The position numbers were made by a program, and so were the translations under genes. 64,000 nt of DNA from Fodinibacter sp963747405 (lineage in GTDB: Bacteria > Actinomycetota > Actinomycetes > Actinomycetales > Dermatophilaceae), in assembly GCA_963747405.1 (NCBI GenBank), contig CAVVFG010000021.1, positions 20,617-84,616 of the forward strand. Reading direction: 5' to 3'. Below the pieces are notes generated by a model. The model had not been told where the DNA came from and did no database searches. It was given only the letters and a program-made list of their open reading frames with translations. Below, piece after piece: positions 17,371-25,663 of this stretch; positions within the stretch are counted from its first letter, which is position 1; each line of letters opens with the position of its first letter.

Positions 17371-19668
17371 ATGGACCGGACCGCGCGCGACCTGAGCGCA
17401 GACGACCGGAGCGCGGTCGACGAGGACGACGGGGCGGCATCCCGGCTGGACCGGATCTATCCGGGGGTGATCCGACGAACCTGGGTGCCTCGACCACGGC
17501 TGCAGGCGATCCTCAGTGGCGCCGCGGGCGAGGGGCAGCCGATCGTCATGGTCAGCGGGCCTGCGGGATCGGGCAAGTCTGTGCTGGCCCGGCAATGGCT
17601 CGAGGTCGACGACCGCGACCACCTCGAGGTTGCGCTGAGCCCCCAGTTGGACGATGTATCCACCCTCATCCGCACGTTGGTCGGCGCCATGGAGACCGTC
17701 GGCCCGCCGGCTCCCAACCTGCGCGCGAGCATCACGAGCACCGAACCCCAGCTCTCCACAGTCCTGCTGCCGGCGCTGGGGCGTCTCGTGGCCTCCCGTA
17801 TCCGCGACTACGTCCTGGTGGTCGACGACCTGCACCTGCTGCGTGACCGGTCGTGCCACGACGTCTTGCTGGCGGTATGTGACGCGACGCCCCACGGCAG
17901 TCAGGTCGCCTTCCTCAGCCGAGAGGGACCTCCCCCGTGGCTGGCCCGCGCGAGGGCCGAGGGCCGGCTGGTTGAGGTCACCGGAGAGGACCTGCGCTTC
18001 GAGGAGGACGAGGCGGCCGAGCTCCACTCCCGCATGGAGGTACCCGGCGGCGGCCCGGACATCACCGAGGTCATGACCCACACCGAGGGGTGGGCAGTAG
18101 CGCTCTATCTCACCGGGCTTGGGCTACGCCATGACCACGCCTCCGCCCGAGGGACCCGGGCAGCGGGCACCGGGCAAGGGCACCGTTTCGTCTCTGACTA
18201 CGTGATGACCCAGGTCCTGCAGCCACTGGACGCCGATCTGCAGTCGTTCCTGACACGAACATCCGTCCTCGACGAGCTCGGCGCCGACCTGTGCGATGCC
18301 GTCCTATGCCGCGACGACTCCGCGGCGCTGCTGGCACGCCTGCAGGATCAGGTACAGCTCGTGATCCCACTGGACCCCCTCGGCCACCGCGTGCGGTACC
18401 ACCACCTGCTTGGCGAAGCCCTGCGCCGCGAGCTCACGCTCCGGTCCCCCGCCGAGGTCCCGGTGCTGCACGGGCGCGCGTCACGCTGGTATGCCGACCG
18501 CGGCCACTTGGACGCGGCGATCCGCCAGGCCAAGGCCGCACACGATCTGCCGGAGGTCGGGAGTCTGGTCTGGTCGGGGACCGCGCACTGTGTCGGGTCG
18601 GGTGAGAAGGACCGCCTCGCGTTCTGGCTGCGTGACCTGTCGGAGGACCAGCTGTCTCGCGACCGGTGGCTCACTCTGGCCACGGCGTGGCTCGCGCTGC
18701 AGTCCGCCGAGATCGACCGGATGGAGCGGTACATCCAGCGCTCCGAGGCCCACGCTGGGCCGGAGTGGAGGCGCCGGGCGGCGCAGGACCCGTACGCGGC
18801 GGCGGTTGCGGTCATCACCGCCGTCGCGGGGCGAACGACTCTCGCGGAGGCCGAGGACCTGTGCGGGGCGGCTGTCCGTGGGCTCCCTGCCGAGTCTGGC
18901 TTCCGGGCCGCGGCGCTGTTCCTCCAGGGTGTCGCCCTGACCCTGGGCCGCGAGTCGGATCGGGGCCGTCGGTGCCTCACGGACGCGGGGAGGTTGGGGC
19001 GGGTGCTCGAAGTGCCCATCCTCGAGGCCGACTCGCTGTCGTGGCAGGGAGTGCTCGCCATGGCGGAGGGTGACCACCGGGCGGCGCGGAGGCTGATCAC
19101 GGGCGCCACCGACGTCATCCGGGAGCACCGGCTGGAACGTCTCGCGACCGCCGCGCACAGCATCACAGCCCAGGCCCTCCTGCAGGCCCTGAGCCAGGAC
19201 CCTGAGGCCCCCACGACGCTGGCAACGGCGCGACGGCTGACCGCTCAGCTGAGTGACGTGGTGCCCTGGTTCTCCGTTTGCGGTCGGCTGATCCAGGCAC
19301 GAGCTGCCATCGCACTGGGCGAGCGGTCGCTCGCCCGGCAGCTCGTCATCGAGGCGACGGCCCGGATGACACCGGACCTGAAGGACTCCGTTGCGCAAGA
19401 CCTGCTCCACGACTGCCAGGACGCGCTCGGTCGGCTCACCGTCGACGGGGTGACCGCTCCGCCTCTTACGGCCGCTGAGACGCGGGTGCTGCAGTTCCTG
19501 CCCAGCCACCTGCAACTGCCGCAGATCGGAGAACACCTGACCATCTCCACGAACACCGTCAAGACCCACATCAGGGCCATCCACCACAAGCTGGGGGTCT
19601 CCACGCGAGGTCAGGCGGTGGAGCGCGCGCAGGAGCTCGGGCTCCTCGAGGCCCCGGCCTACGACTGA
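17371..19668 (+). CDS. LuxR-family transcriptional regulator with STAND/MalT-like ATPase
   Basis: 765 aa from ATG 17371. Domain order is that of MalT/LAL regulators: a short leader, then an NTPase with Walker A GPAGSGKS (about 63-70) and Walker B-like YVLVVDDLHLL. A winged-helix region and a long alpha-helical repeat region (about residues 370-680) follow, and then a C-terminal LuxR helix-turn-helix (LTAAETRVLQFLPSHLQLPQ through TNTVKTHIRAIHHKLGVSTR). Such proteins sense an inducer, bind ATP, oligomerise and activate promoters. It is divergent from the arylsulfatase, the natural first guess for a target. Codon use seems a little looser than in the core genes of this window. Confidence 0.9.
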   Translation: MDRTARDLSADDRSAVDEDDGAASRLDRIYPGVIRRTWVPRPRLQAILSGAAGEGQPIVMVSGPAGSGKSVLARQWLEVDDRDHLEVALSPQLDDVSTLIRTLVGAMETVGPPAPNLRASITSTEPQLSTVLLPALGRLVASRIRDYVLVVDDLHLLRDRSCHDVLLAVCDATPHGSQVAFLSREGPPPWLARARAEGRLVEVTGEDLRFEEDEAAELHSRMEVPGGGPDITEVMTHTEGWAVALYLTGLGLRHDHASARGTRAAGTGQGHRFVSDYVMTQVLQPLDADLQSFLTRTSVLDELGADLCDAVLCRDDSAALLARLQDQVQLVIPLDPLGHRVRYHHLLGEALRRELTLRSPAEVPVLHGRASRWYADRGHLDAAIRQAKAAHDLPEVGSLVWSGTAHCVGSGEKDRLAFWLRDLSEDQLSRDRWLTLATAWLALQSAEIDRMERYIQRSEAHAGPEWRRRAAQDPYAAAVAVITAVAGRTTLAEAEDLCGAAVRGLPAESGFRAAALFLQGVALTLGRESDRGRRCLTDAGRLGRVLEVPILEADSLSWQGVLAMAEGDHRAARRLITGATDVIREHRLERLATAAHSITAQALLQALSQDPEAPTTLATARRLTAQLSDVVPWFSVCGRLIQARAAIALGERSLARQLVIEATARMTPDLKDSVAQDLLHDCQDALGRLTVDGVTAPPLTAAETRVLQFLPSHLQLPQIGEHLTISTNTVKTHIRAIHHKLGVSTRGQAVERAQELGLLEAPAYD

Positions 19669-20154
19669 ACGTGCACCGCGGCCGGCCCCTCCCCTCAGCC
19701 GAGTGATGCGACCTGGGGCGACCGGTTGATCTGATGGGCATGAAGGTGTCCGCATCGCTCGAGCGAGGTGACGTCCACGGTGTCCGCGCAGATCCTTCCC
19801 GGAGGCAGTGCGCTCGCCACGCTCTCCAAGGCAGCGCTTGTCGACGTGACCTTCGTGCAGGTCGCCGCTGCAGCGCGCGTTGACGGGCCTGGGCTGGCGT
19901 CGGCGTCGCTCGTGGCCGATCTCGGCCTGGTGGACCCGGATGCGGCGCGGTTGGGGTATCCCCTCTTCCGGGTCCGCGCGCCGAGGATCAGGGGATCCGG
20001 CCTCCAGTTCGACGTGGAGGTCGTGGCTGGGATGTTGCGCGCGCACCGCGGCGCGTGCGCGCTGTTCGTCGGACCCGGCGCCGAGGGCCCGCCCGCCGGG
20101 CCCGAGCCAGTGACGCAGAGCCGCCCCCAACGTCGAGCCCGGTCCCTCGGCAGG
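19669..20154. other. Gap with a possible coding remnant
   Basis: 486 bp between convergent genes. From GTG 19768 the plus strand reads a protein-like sequence (VSAQILPGGSALATLSKAAL, later LVADLGLVDPDAARLGYPLF) to about 20100. There is no clean stop, because the frame stays open antisense through the DUF2252 gene. I do not recognise it. It could be a truncated gene or a GC-rich accident. Confidence 0.2.
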
Positions 20155-21609
20155 TCACAGCCCGGTCCTTGCCTCCAGACGGCCGGACTGCACGGCCTCG
20201 ACCAGCACGTGGTAGTCACGCTCGTTCTGGTCTGCGTAGGCAACGGCGAAGTCGGCGATGGCGCGGTCGAAGACGTCGCCGTTGCCGAGGTAGGACGCGA
20301 TGGCGACCCGGTCGCCGGAGCGGGCGTGGGCGCGGGCCAGGGTAGCGCCGCAGATCCGGGAGTACCCCGCCATCAGGCCGTGGGCCATGGTGTCGATGTC
20401 GGCAGAGCCCTTCCAGTCCCGCAGCTGGCGCAGGTAGAAGTCGCGCACCACCCCGTCGAGCCCGCTGACCCGCTGCCACCCCAGGAATATGTCGCTGGCG
20501 GCCTGCATCAACCGCTGGCCGGCCACGACGCGCTGGCCGTGGTTGGGGTACTTGCTCTTTCCGACGAACCGTTCCAGGACCGACTCCTGCGCCTCCTTGG
20601 CCTGCAGGAACAGCGGGTCCTGGCCGTCTCGGCCGAGCATCAGGATGATCCAGGCACGGGTGCCGACGCTGCCGACACCGACCACCTTGCGGGCCGCGTG
20701 CACGTACTCGAAGCCCTCCAACAGCTCACGCCGGTCGGTCTCCAGGGTGCGTCGGTAGGACCGGATCAGGCCTCGCAGTTCTCCCTCGACGTCGTCCCGG
20801 GCGGACCCCTCCGGGATCAGCTCCTCGATCGGCACGATCAGCGGGGCGTCGGACACGATCCGGCGTTGACCGTGCACCTCGCGGGTGAGTTTGGTGAACG
20901 CCTGCATGTTGTCCCGGGTACGTGCCTTGGCCACGTTGGCCGCAGCCCTCGCCTGCTGCTTCTTCGTCGCGCTTGCCTTGAGGTCCTCGAAGAGCGTGTC
21001 AACCTCGATGTGCGCGTACCAGACCTCGAGGTTGCGGGCCGCGGCGGCCTGCCGCATCCGGCCCCGGTACTCGGCGACGCCCGCGGTCACGACGTCCCGA
21101 CGCTGCGCGGCATCGAACCCACGGTCCCGGCCGGCGATCTCGAAGCTCGCCGCGAGCCGTTTGACGTCCCACTCCCACGGGCCGGGATGGGTCTCGTCGA
21201 AGTCGTTGATGTCGAACATCAGCTGCCGCTCCGGGGAGGCGAACACCCCGAAGTTCGACAGGTGCGCGTCACCGCAGATCTGCGCCTTCAGGCCTGATCG
21301 CGGTGTGGCGGCGAGGTCGGAGGCCATGATCAGGGCCGCGCCGCGGTAGAAGGTGAACGGCGAGACCAGCATCCGGCCATACCGAAGGGGCACCAGGTCG
21401 GGGACCCGCGTCGCCCCCTGCTCTTCCAGCAGGGCGATCGGGTCCGGGCGGTTCGTGGCCGGCTCCCATCGGCCGTGGCTGCTCCTTGTGCATTCGATGC
21501 GCGCGGCCTTACCCCGAGCCGCCCGCTCCCCGGCGGTCAGCCGGATGGTTTTCCGCGCCGTGCCACCCCTGGCCGCCGTCGTCGCGGATGTGGACTGTCC
21601 ACCAGTCAT
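20155..21609 (-). CDS. DUF2252 family protein
   Basis: 484 aa. ATG 21609 is preferred over GTG 21612 because AGGAG is then 6 nt away. The typical family blocks are present: RYGRMLVSPFTFYRGAA near residue 75, QICGDAHLSNFGVFASP, FDINDFDETHPGPWEWDVKR, and VGVGSVGTRAWIILMLG. The GDxHxxNFG and DFDE motifs recall the catalytic loop and metal site of aminoglycoside-phosphotransferase/choline-kinase folds. A small-molecule kinase role is therefore possible, but no activity is established that I know of. It lies tail-to-tail after the LuxR regulator and shares a strand with the second phosphodiesterase. Confidence 0.92.
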   Translation of the reverse strand: MTGGQSTSATTAARGGTARKTIRLTAGERAARGKAARIECTRSSHGRWEPATNRPDPIALLEEQGATRVPDLVPLRYGRMLVSPFTFYRGAALIMASDLAATPRSGLKAQICGDAHLSNFGVFASPERQLMFDINDFDETHPGPWEWDVKRLAASFEIAGRDRGFDAAQRRDVVTAGVAEYRGRMRQAAAARNLEVWYAHIEVDTLFEDLKASATKKQQARAAANVAKARTRDNMQAFTKLTREVHGQRRIVSDAPLIVPIEELIPEGSARDDVEGELRGLIRSYRRTLETDRRELLEGFEYVHAARKVVGVGSVGTRAWIILMLGRDGQDPLFLQAKEAQESVLERFVGKSKYPNHGQRVVAGQRLMQAASDIFLGWQRVSGLDGVVRDFYLRQLRDWKGSADIDTMAHGLMAGYSRICGATLARAHARSGDRVAIASYLGNGDVFDRAIADFAVAYADQNERDYHVLVEAVQSGRLEARTGL

Positions 21610-21854
21610 CACGCTCTCCTACCTCGGGCCACTTGGTGTCGGCAGGCGTCGCCCGCACCCGACTAGGCTGGCACGCCCGACGGGCTGGCGTACCACCCTT
21701 GCGGGGCGATGTGCAACAGCGTCCCTCGGGGCGGCCTTGCTCGCGAAGCACCACCGCGCTCGGGCGAAGCGACGCGCGCTGGATGCGCTCCTGCTCCGCC
21801 TTGCTCCAAGTCGATCACGGGTTCACGGCGAGCGCCGGTCCTCCGACGACGCCC

Positions 21855-23960
21855 TCACGTGGCGCGCGTGCCACCAGTGTCGTAGGCCCGGGGCCGTGCC
21901 GGCGGTAGCTCGGTGCGGTGGCCAAGGTGCTCGAGCCACGACACCAGCTGGCGGTGCACGGCGTCCGCGCCGACCAGCCGCTCGGGGGGGCGGGGGAGGT
22001 CGCTCGGCCAGACCAGCATGGCGCGGTCCTGCCAGCCACCCAGGCCACCGTGGCAGCCCACCAGGCCCTCGAAGGCGGCGACCTCGCCGGTCACCGGGTC
22101 GAGCAGGCTGTTCACCGCAATGTCGGGAGCCTCGGGCATCGCCGACGCCCGTAGCAGGAACGCGGCCGCCTCCGGCCGGAAGGGGGTCAACGGGTCGATG
22201 CCACTCACGACACCGTCGCGCAGCCGGTGCTCCCCGTCGGGACCGATCGCGACCGGACCGCCCACGGTGTCCACCACGGCGAACGACACGCCCTCGTGCC
22301 CGACCAGGCCGGGCAGCAGGCCCGGCCACCGTGCCTCGATCTCGGTGCGGGTGAGCCGGTGGTCCTCGCCGCTGGCGTACACCAGGCCGAGGTTCCCGGA
22401 ACCGAAGACGAGCATGGGCTGCTCCACGGCACCGGCCGCCGGAGCTCCCTGGGCCGCGGAGGAGGTGATGCCGGCCTGCGCCGCAGCCTCCTCGGCCTCC
22501 GCCTGCTCGAGCGCGTCGGCGCTGCCAGCCCGCAACACCTGGGCGACCAGGGCCGGCTGCTCGTCGGTGAGCACGTCGACCCGGGCCGAGCCCTCGGTGT
22601 TGACCTCGGTGCCGCCCACGGTGGTGCCCGTGAGCCGGGAGACCAGCTCGGACAGGCTCTCGCCGTAGCGGTCGGCGAAGACCTCGCCCTGCGACTGCCC
22701 GTGGTCGGACAGCACCACGATGCGGTAGTCGCGCTGGGCCTCTGCGGCGACCTTCTCGAGCTGGCCGAGGAGGGCGTCGAGCCCCACCAGCGCATCCAGC
22801 GACTCGGGTCGCATGATGCCGGCGTGGTGGGCGACCGCGTCGTAGTCCACGTAGTCGACGTAGATGCTGCGTGCTCCCGCAGCCAGGGCCTCGCCGACCA
22901 TGACGCTGTTGAAGTCGCGCATGACGCCGTTGAGGGCTCCCCGCTCGCCGGCGAAGTCCCAGCCGCGGTGCACCCGCGGACGCATGTTCTGCCGCACCTG
23001 CCGTCGCGCCTGGATGCGCTCCCGGACCAGCTCGCTCGTGGTACGCACCACCCCGCGCATGAAGCCGTCAGGCCGCATCAGGAAGCGGTTGAACCGGCGC
23101 CGACCGTCACGGTCACCGCGCAGGGCTCCCACCCGACTCATCGTCGCGAACGTCGTCGGGGCGTCACCGCTGAACAGGTTGCTCACCGACACCCCGCCAT
23201 CGGCGAGGAGCCCTCGCCCGTCGGAGTGCAGCGCCTCGATGTCGACGGCATCCGCCGGCTTGTTGGCGACGAAGACCCGCCCGGTGGCCCGGTCCACCCA
23301 GCGGAAGGCCGGGATGCCGTCGGTCGTGCCGTGCAGGATCCCCATCTGGCTGGCGGGAGTGGTCGCCGGCAGCGTGGGGGTCCACTCCATGAACCCGTGG
23401 CTGCCACCGCGGATCCACCGCGACAAGGTGGGCAGCGTGCCACCCATCACCCCCCACTGGAGCACGGGGAAGGGCACCCCGTCGAGCTGCACGAACAGGA
23501 TGCCGGTCACCTCCGGGTCCGACACGGACTTCCCCCGTCTCGCCCCGCGCACCAGGTGGACGAAGACGGCGTCGTTGGTGCCGGCCGTCATGACCCACGA
23601 GGCCAGGGTGGCGACGCCGGCCACGATCCAGGTCGCCCAGAACGCCGCGACGAACGAGTCGGCCGTCACGCCCGGCACCACCGAGAGGGCGATGTAGGCG
23701 ACGATCGCCTGCCCGAGCAGAGCGAGGACCAGGGCGCCGACCATCCCGAAGGGGGTGGCCAGCGCCACCAGCACGGGCCGGATCACCAGCCCCACCACCG
23801 CCATGACCAGCGCCACCAGCACCACGGGCCAGACGCCGTCGAAGCTGATGCCGGGCAGGATCCAGCCCGCCAGCGCGAGGCCGACGCAGCTCGCCAGCAG
23901 GGCGACGAATGCCCGCCACCCGTCTGATCGATCGAACCCAGCGAGCACGGACCTGCCCAT
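21855..23960 (-). CDS. Membrane-anchored phosphodiesterase/alkaline-phosphatase-fold protein (paralogue B)
   Basis: About 701 aa from ATG 23960 (GAGGAG 6 nt upstream). A four-helix membrane block (residues 12-130, with LALAGWILPGISFDGVWP and LSVVPGVTADS) precedes a soluble phosphodiesterase domain. Motifs are ILFVQLDGVPFPVL, LPATTPASQMGILHGTTDGI, YVDYVDYDAVAHHAG, VVLSDHGQSQGEVF and VGCHGGLGGWQDRAMLVWP. It lacks the extra N-terminal helices of paralogue A and has an Ala/Glu-rich insert near residue 490. The substrate is unknown; an extracytoplasmic active site is expected. A palindrome 59 bp upstream may be its operator. Confidence 0.87.
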   Translation of the reverse strand: MGRSVLAGFDRSDGWRAFVALLASCVGLALAGWILPGISFDGVWPVVLVALVMAVVGLVIRPVLVALATPFGMVGALVLALLGQAIVAYIALSVVPGVTADSFVAAFWATWIVAGVATLASWVMTAGTNDAVFVHLVRGARRGKSVSDPEVTGILFVQLDGVPFPVLQWGVMGGTLPTLSRWIRGGSHGFMEWTPTLPATTPASQMGILHGTTDGIPAFRWVDRATGRVFVANKPADAVDIEALHSDGRGLLADGGVSVSNLFSGDAPTTFATMSRVGALRGDRDGRRRFNRFLMRPDGFMRGVVRTTSELVRERIQARRQVRQNMRPRVHRGWDFAGERGALNGVMRDFNSVMVGEALAAGARSIYVDYVDYDAVAHHAGIMRPESLDALVGLDALLGQLEKVAAEAQRDYRIVVLSDHGQSQGEVFADRYGESLSELVSRLTGTTVGGTEVNTEGSARVDVLTDEQPALVAQVLRAGSADALEQAEAEEAAAQAGITSSAAQGAPAAGAVEQPMLVFGSGNLGLVYASGEDHRLTRTEIEARWPGLLPGLVGHEGVSFAVVDTVGGPVAIGPDGEHRLRDGVVSGIDPLTPFRPEAAAFLLRASAMPEAPDIAVNSLLDPVTGEVAAFEGLVGCHGGLGGWQDRAMLVWPSDLPRPPERLVGADAVHRQLVSWLEHLGHRTELPPARPRAYDTGGTRAT

Positions 23961-24018
23961 GACGTCTCCTCGAGACTCGGCGGTTACCGGAGGCGCGACA
24001 CTGACGGGCCGCGGCCTC

Positions 24019-24034
24019 CTGGTCAAGTGACCAG
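24019..24034. promoter_or_regulatory. Palindrome CTGGTCA-N2-TGACCAG, possible operator
   Basis: Perfect 7-bp arms with a 2-bp spacer, 59 bp upstream of the phosphodiesterase start on the minus strand. The size and symmetry fit a dimeric repressor site. No cognate regulator is identified. Confidence 0.35.
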
Positions 24035-24490
24035 TGGTGGTTGTCGTCGACTCTCTCAATGCGCGAGCCACGTGGCATCACCCTCGGTGAGTGAAGGATG
24101 CTGCACCCCCGCCCGAGACCGCCCCCAGGCCGAGCGCGTGACGGCTCGGACGGACTGGCGACCCAGAACCGGCGGTCGCGCCGGTCCTCTCGCCGGTCGC
24201 TGCGGCGGTTGACGCCGTGACCGGCGATGGCTGCGGTTGCGAAGGGGCGGCGCGCGAGCCGCCGGGGCGCCGACCACGCCCCGTCGGGCCGCTCGGGCGG
24301 GCGAAGAGGCAGGTCACTTCCCTTCTTCTTCGTTCAGGTGCAGAACCCCAAGAAGGTCCACTGGTCCACCGGACCCAGAATGTGACCCACATTCCGCCGA
24401 TCTCGGCTCCGCAACCTCCGTGCCTTGCCACGCCGCGGATAGGGCGATCGGTCCCGTCGAATACCGGATGCTCGAGGGCCACCCCGGTGA
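24035..24490. other. Gene-free stretch with a second palindrome
   Basis: No credible gene. At 24378-24394 there is a perfect palindrome GAATGTG-ACC-CACATTC, 144 bp before the antitoxin start. Reading frames on both strands here lack ribosome sites and normal codon bias. Confidence 0.35.
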
Positions 24491-24500
24491 TTGACGTAGA

Positions 24501-24508
24501 TGTACAAT
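24501..24508 (+). promoter_or_regulatory. Extended -10 (TGTACAAT) overlapping a TGTACA operator core
   Basis: TGTACAAT, 29 nt before the antitoxin ATG, reads as an extended -10 (TG-TACAAT with one base folded into the TG). It also contains the palindromic hexamer TGTACA that forms the operator core of YefM-YoeB type modules. Repressor binding would then block the promoter directly, giving autoregulation. A matching -35 is not obvious. Confidence 0.5.
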
Positions 24509-24537
24509 TCAGCGGTTCCAGCGATATGATCAGCGTC

Positions 24538-24801
24538 ATGAGTGAGATCACCGTCAGCGATGCCCGGGCCCGGTTGGCCGATGTCGTCGATGCCGCGCGC
24601 GTGCGGCACGACCCCGTGTACCTGACCCGTCGTGGGCAGCGGGTGGCCGCGGTGATCGACGCCGACGACCTCGACGCTCTGATCGCTGCGGCCGAGGACC
24701 TGGCCGACATCGAAGCCGCCAGAGCCACCCGGGCCGAGATCGCCGACGGTGAGGCCACGATTCCGTGGGAGCAGGTCAAGGCCGACCTCGGCCTGGCATG
24801 A
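24538..24801 (+). CDS. Type II antitoxin, Phd/YefM family
   Basis: 87 aa. The N-terminal Phd/YefM DNA-binding fold is clear (SEITVSDARARLADVVDAAR, then VYLTRRGQRVAAVIDADDLD). It is followed by a helical, acidic tail (AEDLADIEAARATRAEIADGE) that would bind and neutralise the toxin. ATG 24538 is used; an ATG 12 nt earlier is possible. It overlaps the toxin by 4 bp (ATGA), as expected for coupled translation. The leader carries a TGTACA core. Confidence 0.92.
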   Translation: MSEITVSDARARLADVVDAARVRHDPVYLTRRGQRVAAVIDADDLDALIAAAEDLADIEAARATRAEIADGEATIPWEQVKADLGLA

Positions 24802-25061
24802 CGTACCGGGTGGAGGTCGCGCCGGCGGCCCTACGTCAGCTACGCAAGCTCGACCCTCCCGCCGGACGGCGCGTCCAAGCGGCCATCGAGCTGCTCGCCG
24901 AGCAGCCGCGGCCGAGCGGGGCCAAGAAGCTGGTCGGCGGTGAGGGCGAGTGGCGGGTCCGTACCGGCGACTACCGCATCGTCTACGAGGTGCACGACGA
25001 CGTGCTGGTCGTCCTGGTGGTCCCCGTTGGCCACCGGCGTGAGATCTACGAACGTCGCTGA
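24798..25061 (+). CDS. Type II toxin, RelE/ParE superfamily mRNA interferase
   Basis: 87 aa. The RelE fold blocks are visible: YRVEVAPAALRQLRKLDPPA, a central GAKKLVGGEGEWRVRTGDYR, then IVYEVHDDVLVVLVVPVGHR ending in REIYER. The Arg residues in WRVRTGDYR and the C-terminal HRREIYERR match positions used for ribosome-dependent mRNA cleavage in RelE. It starts inside the antitoxin stop codon. Toxin-antitoxin pairs commonly stabilise mobile segments, consistent with the accessory block here. Confidence 0.92.
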   Translation: MTYRVEVAPAALRQLRKLDPPAGRRVQAAIELLAEQPRPSGAKKLVGGEGEWRVRTGDYRIVYEVHDDVLVVLVVPVGHRREIYERR

Positions 25062-25663
25062 CGACTTTCCGGTCCTGCCGTGGACGGCGTGCTTCGCGAT
25101 CCTGCCGATGGTCGGACGTTGCCCAGAGCCGGTTTCCGTCGCCCACGCCGCACGCCCGGCTTGCCGGTCGGACTTCGCGGACATGGTTCGAGGCGAGTGC
25201 GGGGCCACTCGACCGCTCGAGGGGAGGCAACAGCGGCTGTTCGGGCCAGCCGCTGATCGAGCCAGGCCTGCGCCCTCAGGCGGTGAGTGCAGGCAGGTCC
25301 ACCGCCTCGATATCGGGGCCGTGGACGGAGGCACCCCCACGTGAGGCAGCCGTGGAGGCTCAGCAGTTTGAGATCCGTCGGCCCGTCGACGTCGTGGAGA
25401 TCCTGCATGGTCCGAATCTGGTTCGCCACCAGTACGCGCTGCCCTGAGCCAGCCCGCGACGACCCCGATGGTGCGGCCCGCGCCCCCGCTGGTGTCCATG
25501 AGCTCCAGGCCCCGGGGGCCGCGACTCCTCGGCGGGTCTTCGTCCGGTGATCCGGTGACCCCCTTGCGGGGGCCCAAGTGGGCCGGAAGTCGGCCCCAAG
25601 TCACCCCCAAGCACTCCAGCCCACGCTCGAGAGGTCAACAGCCACCTGATCTGGAGGACCCGC
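25062..25663. other. 602-bp gap with no recognised gene
   Basis: A minus-strand frame opens near 25429 (MANQIRTMQDLHDVDGPTDL), but it soon turns Arg/Pro-rich and resembles nothing I know. It may be a relic. The end of the gap carries CTGGAGGACC, the ribosome site of the MMPL gene, so that gene's promoter must lie within these bases. Confidence 0.3.
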
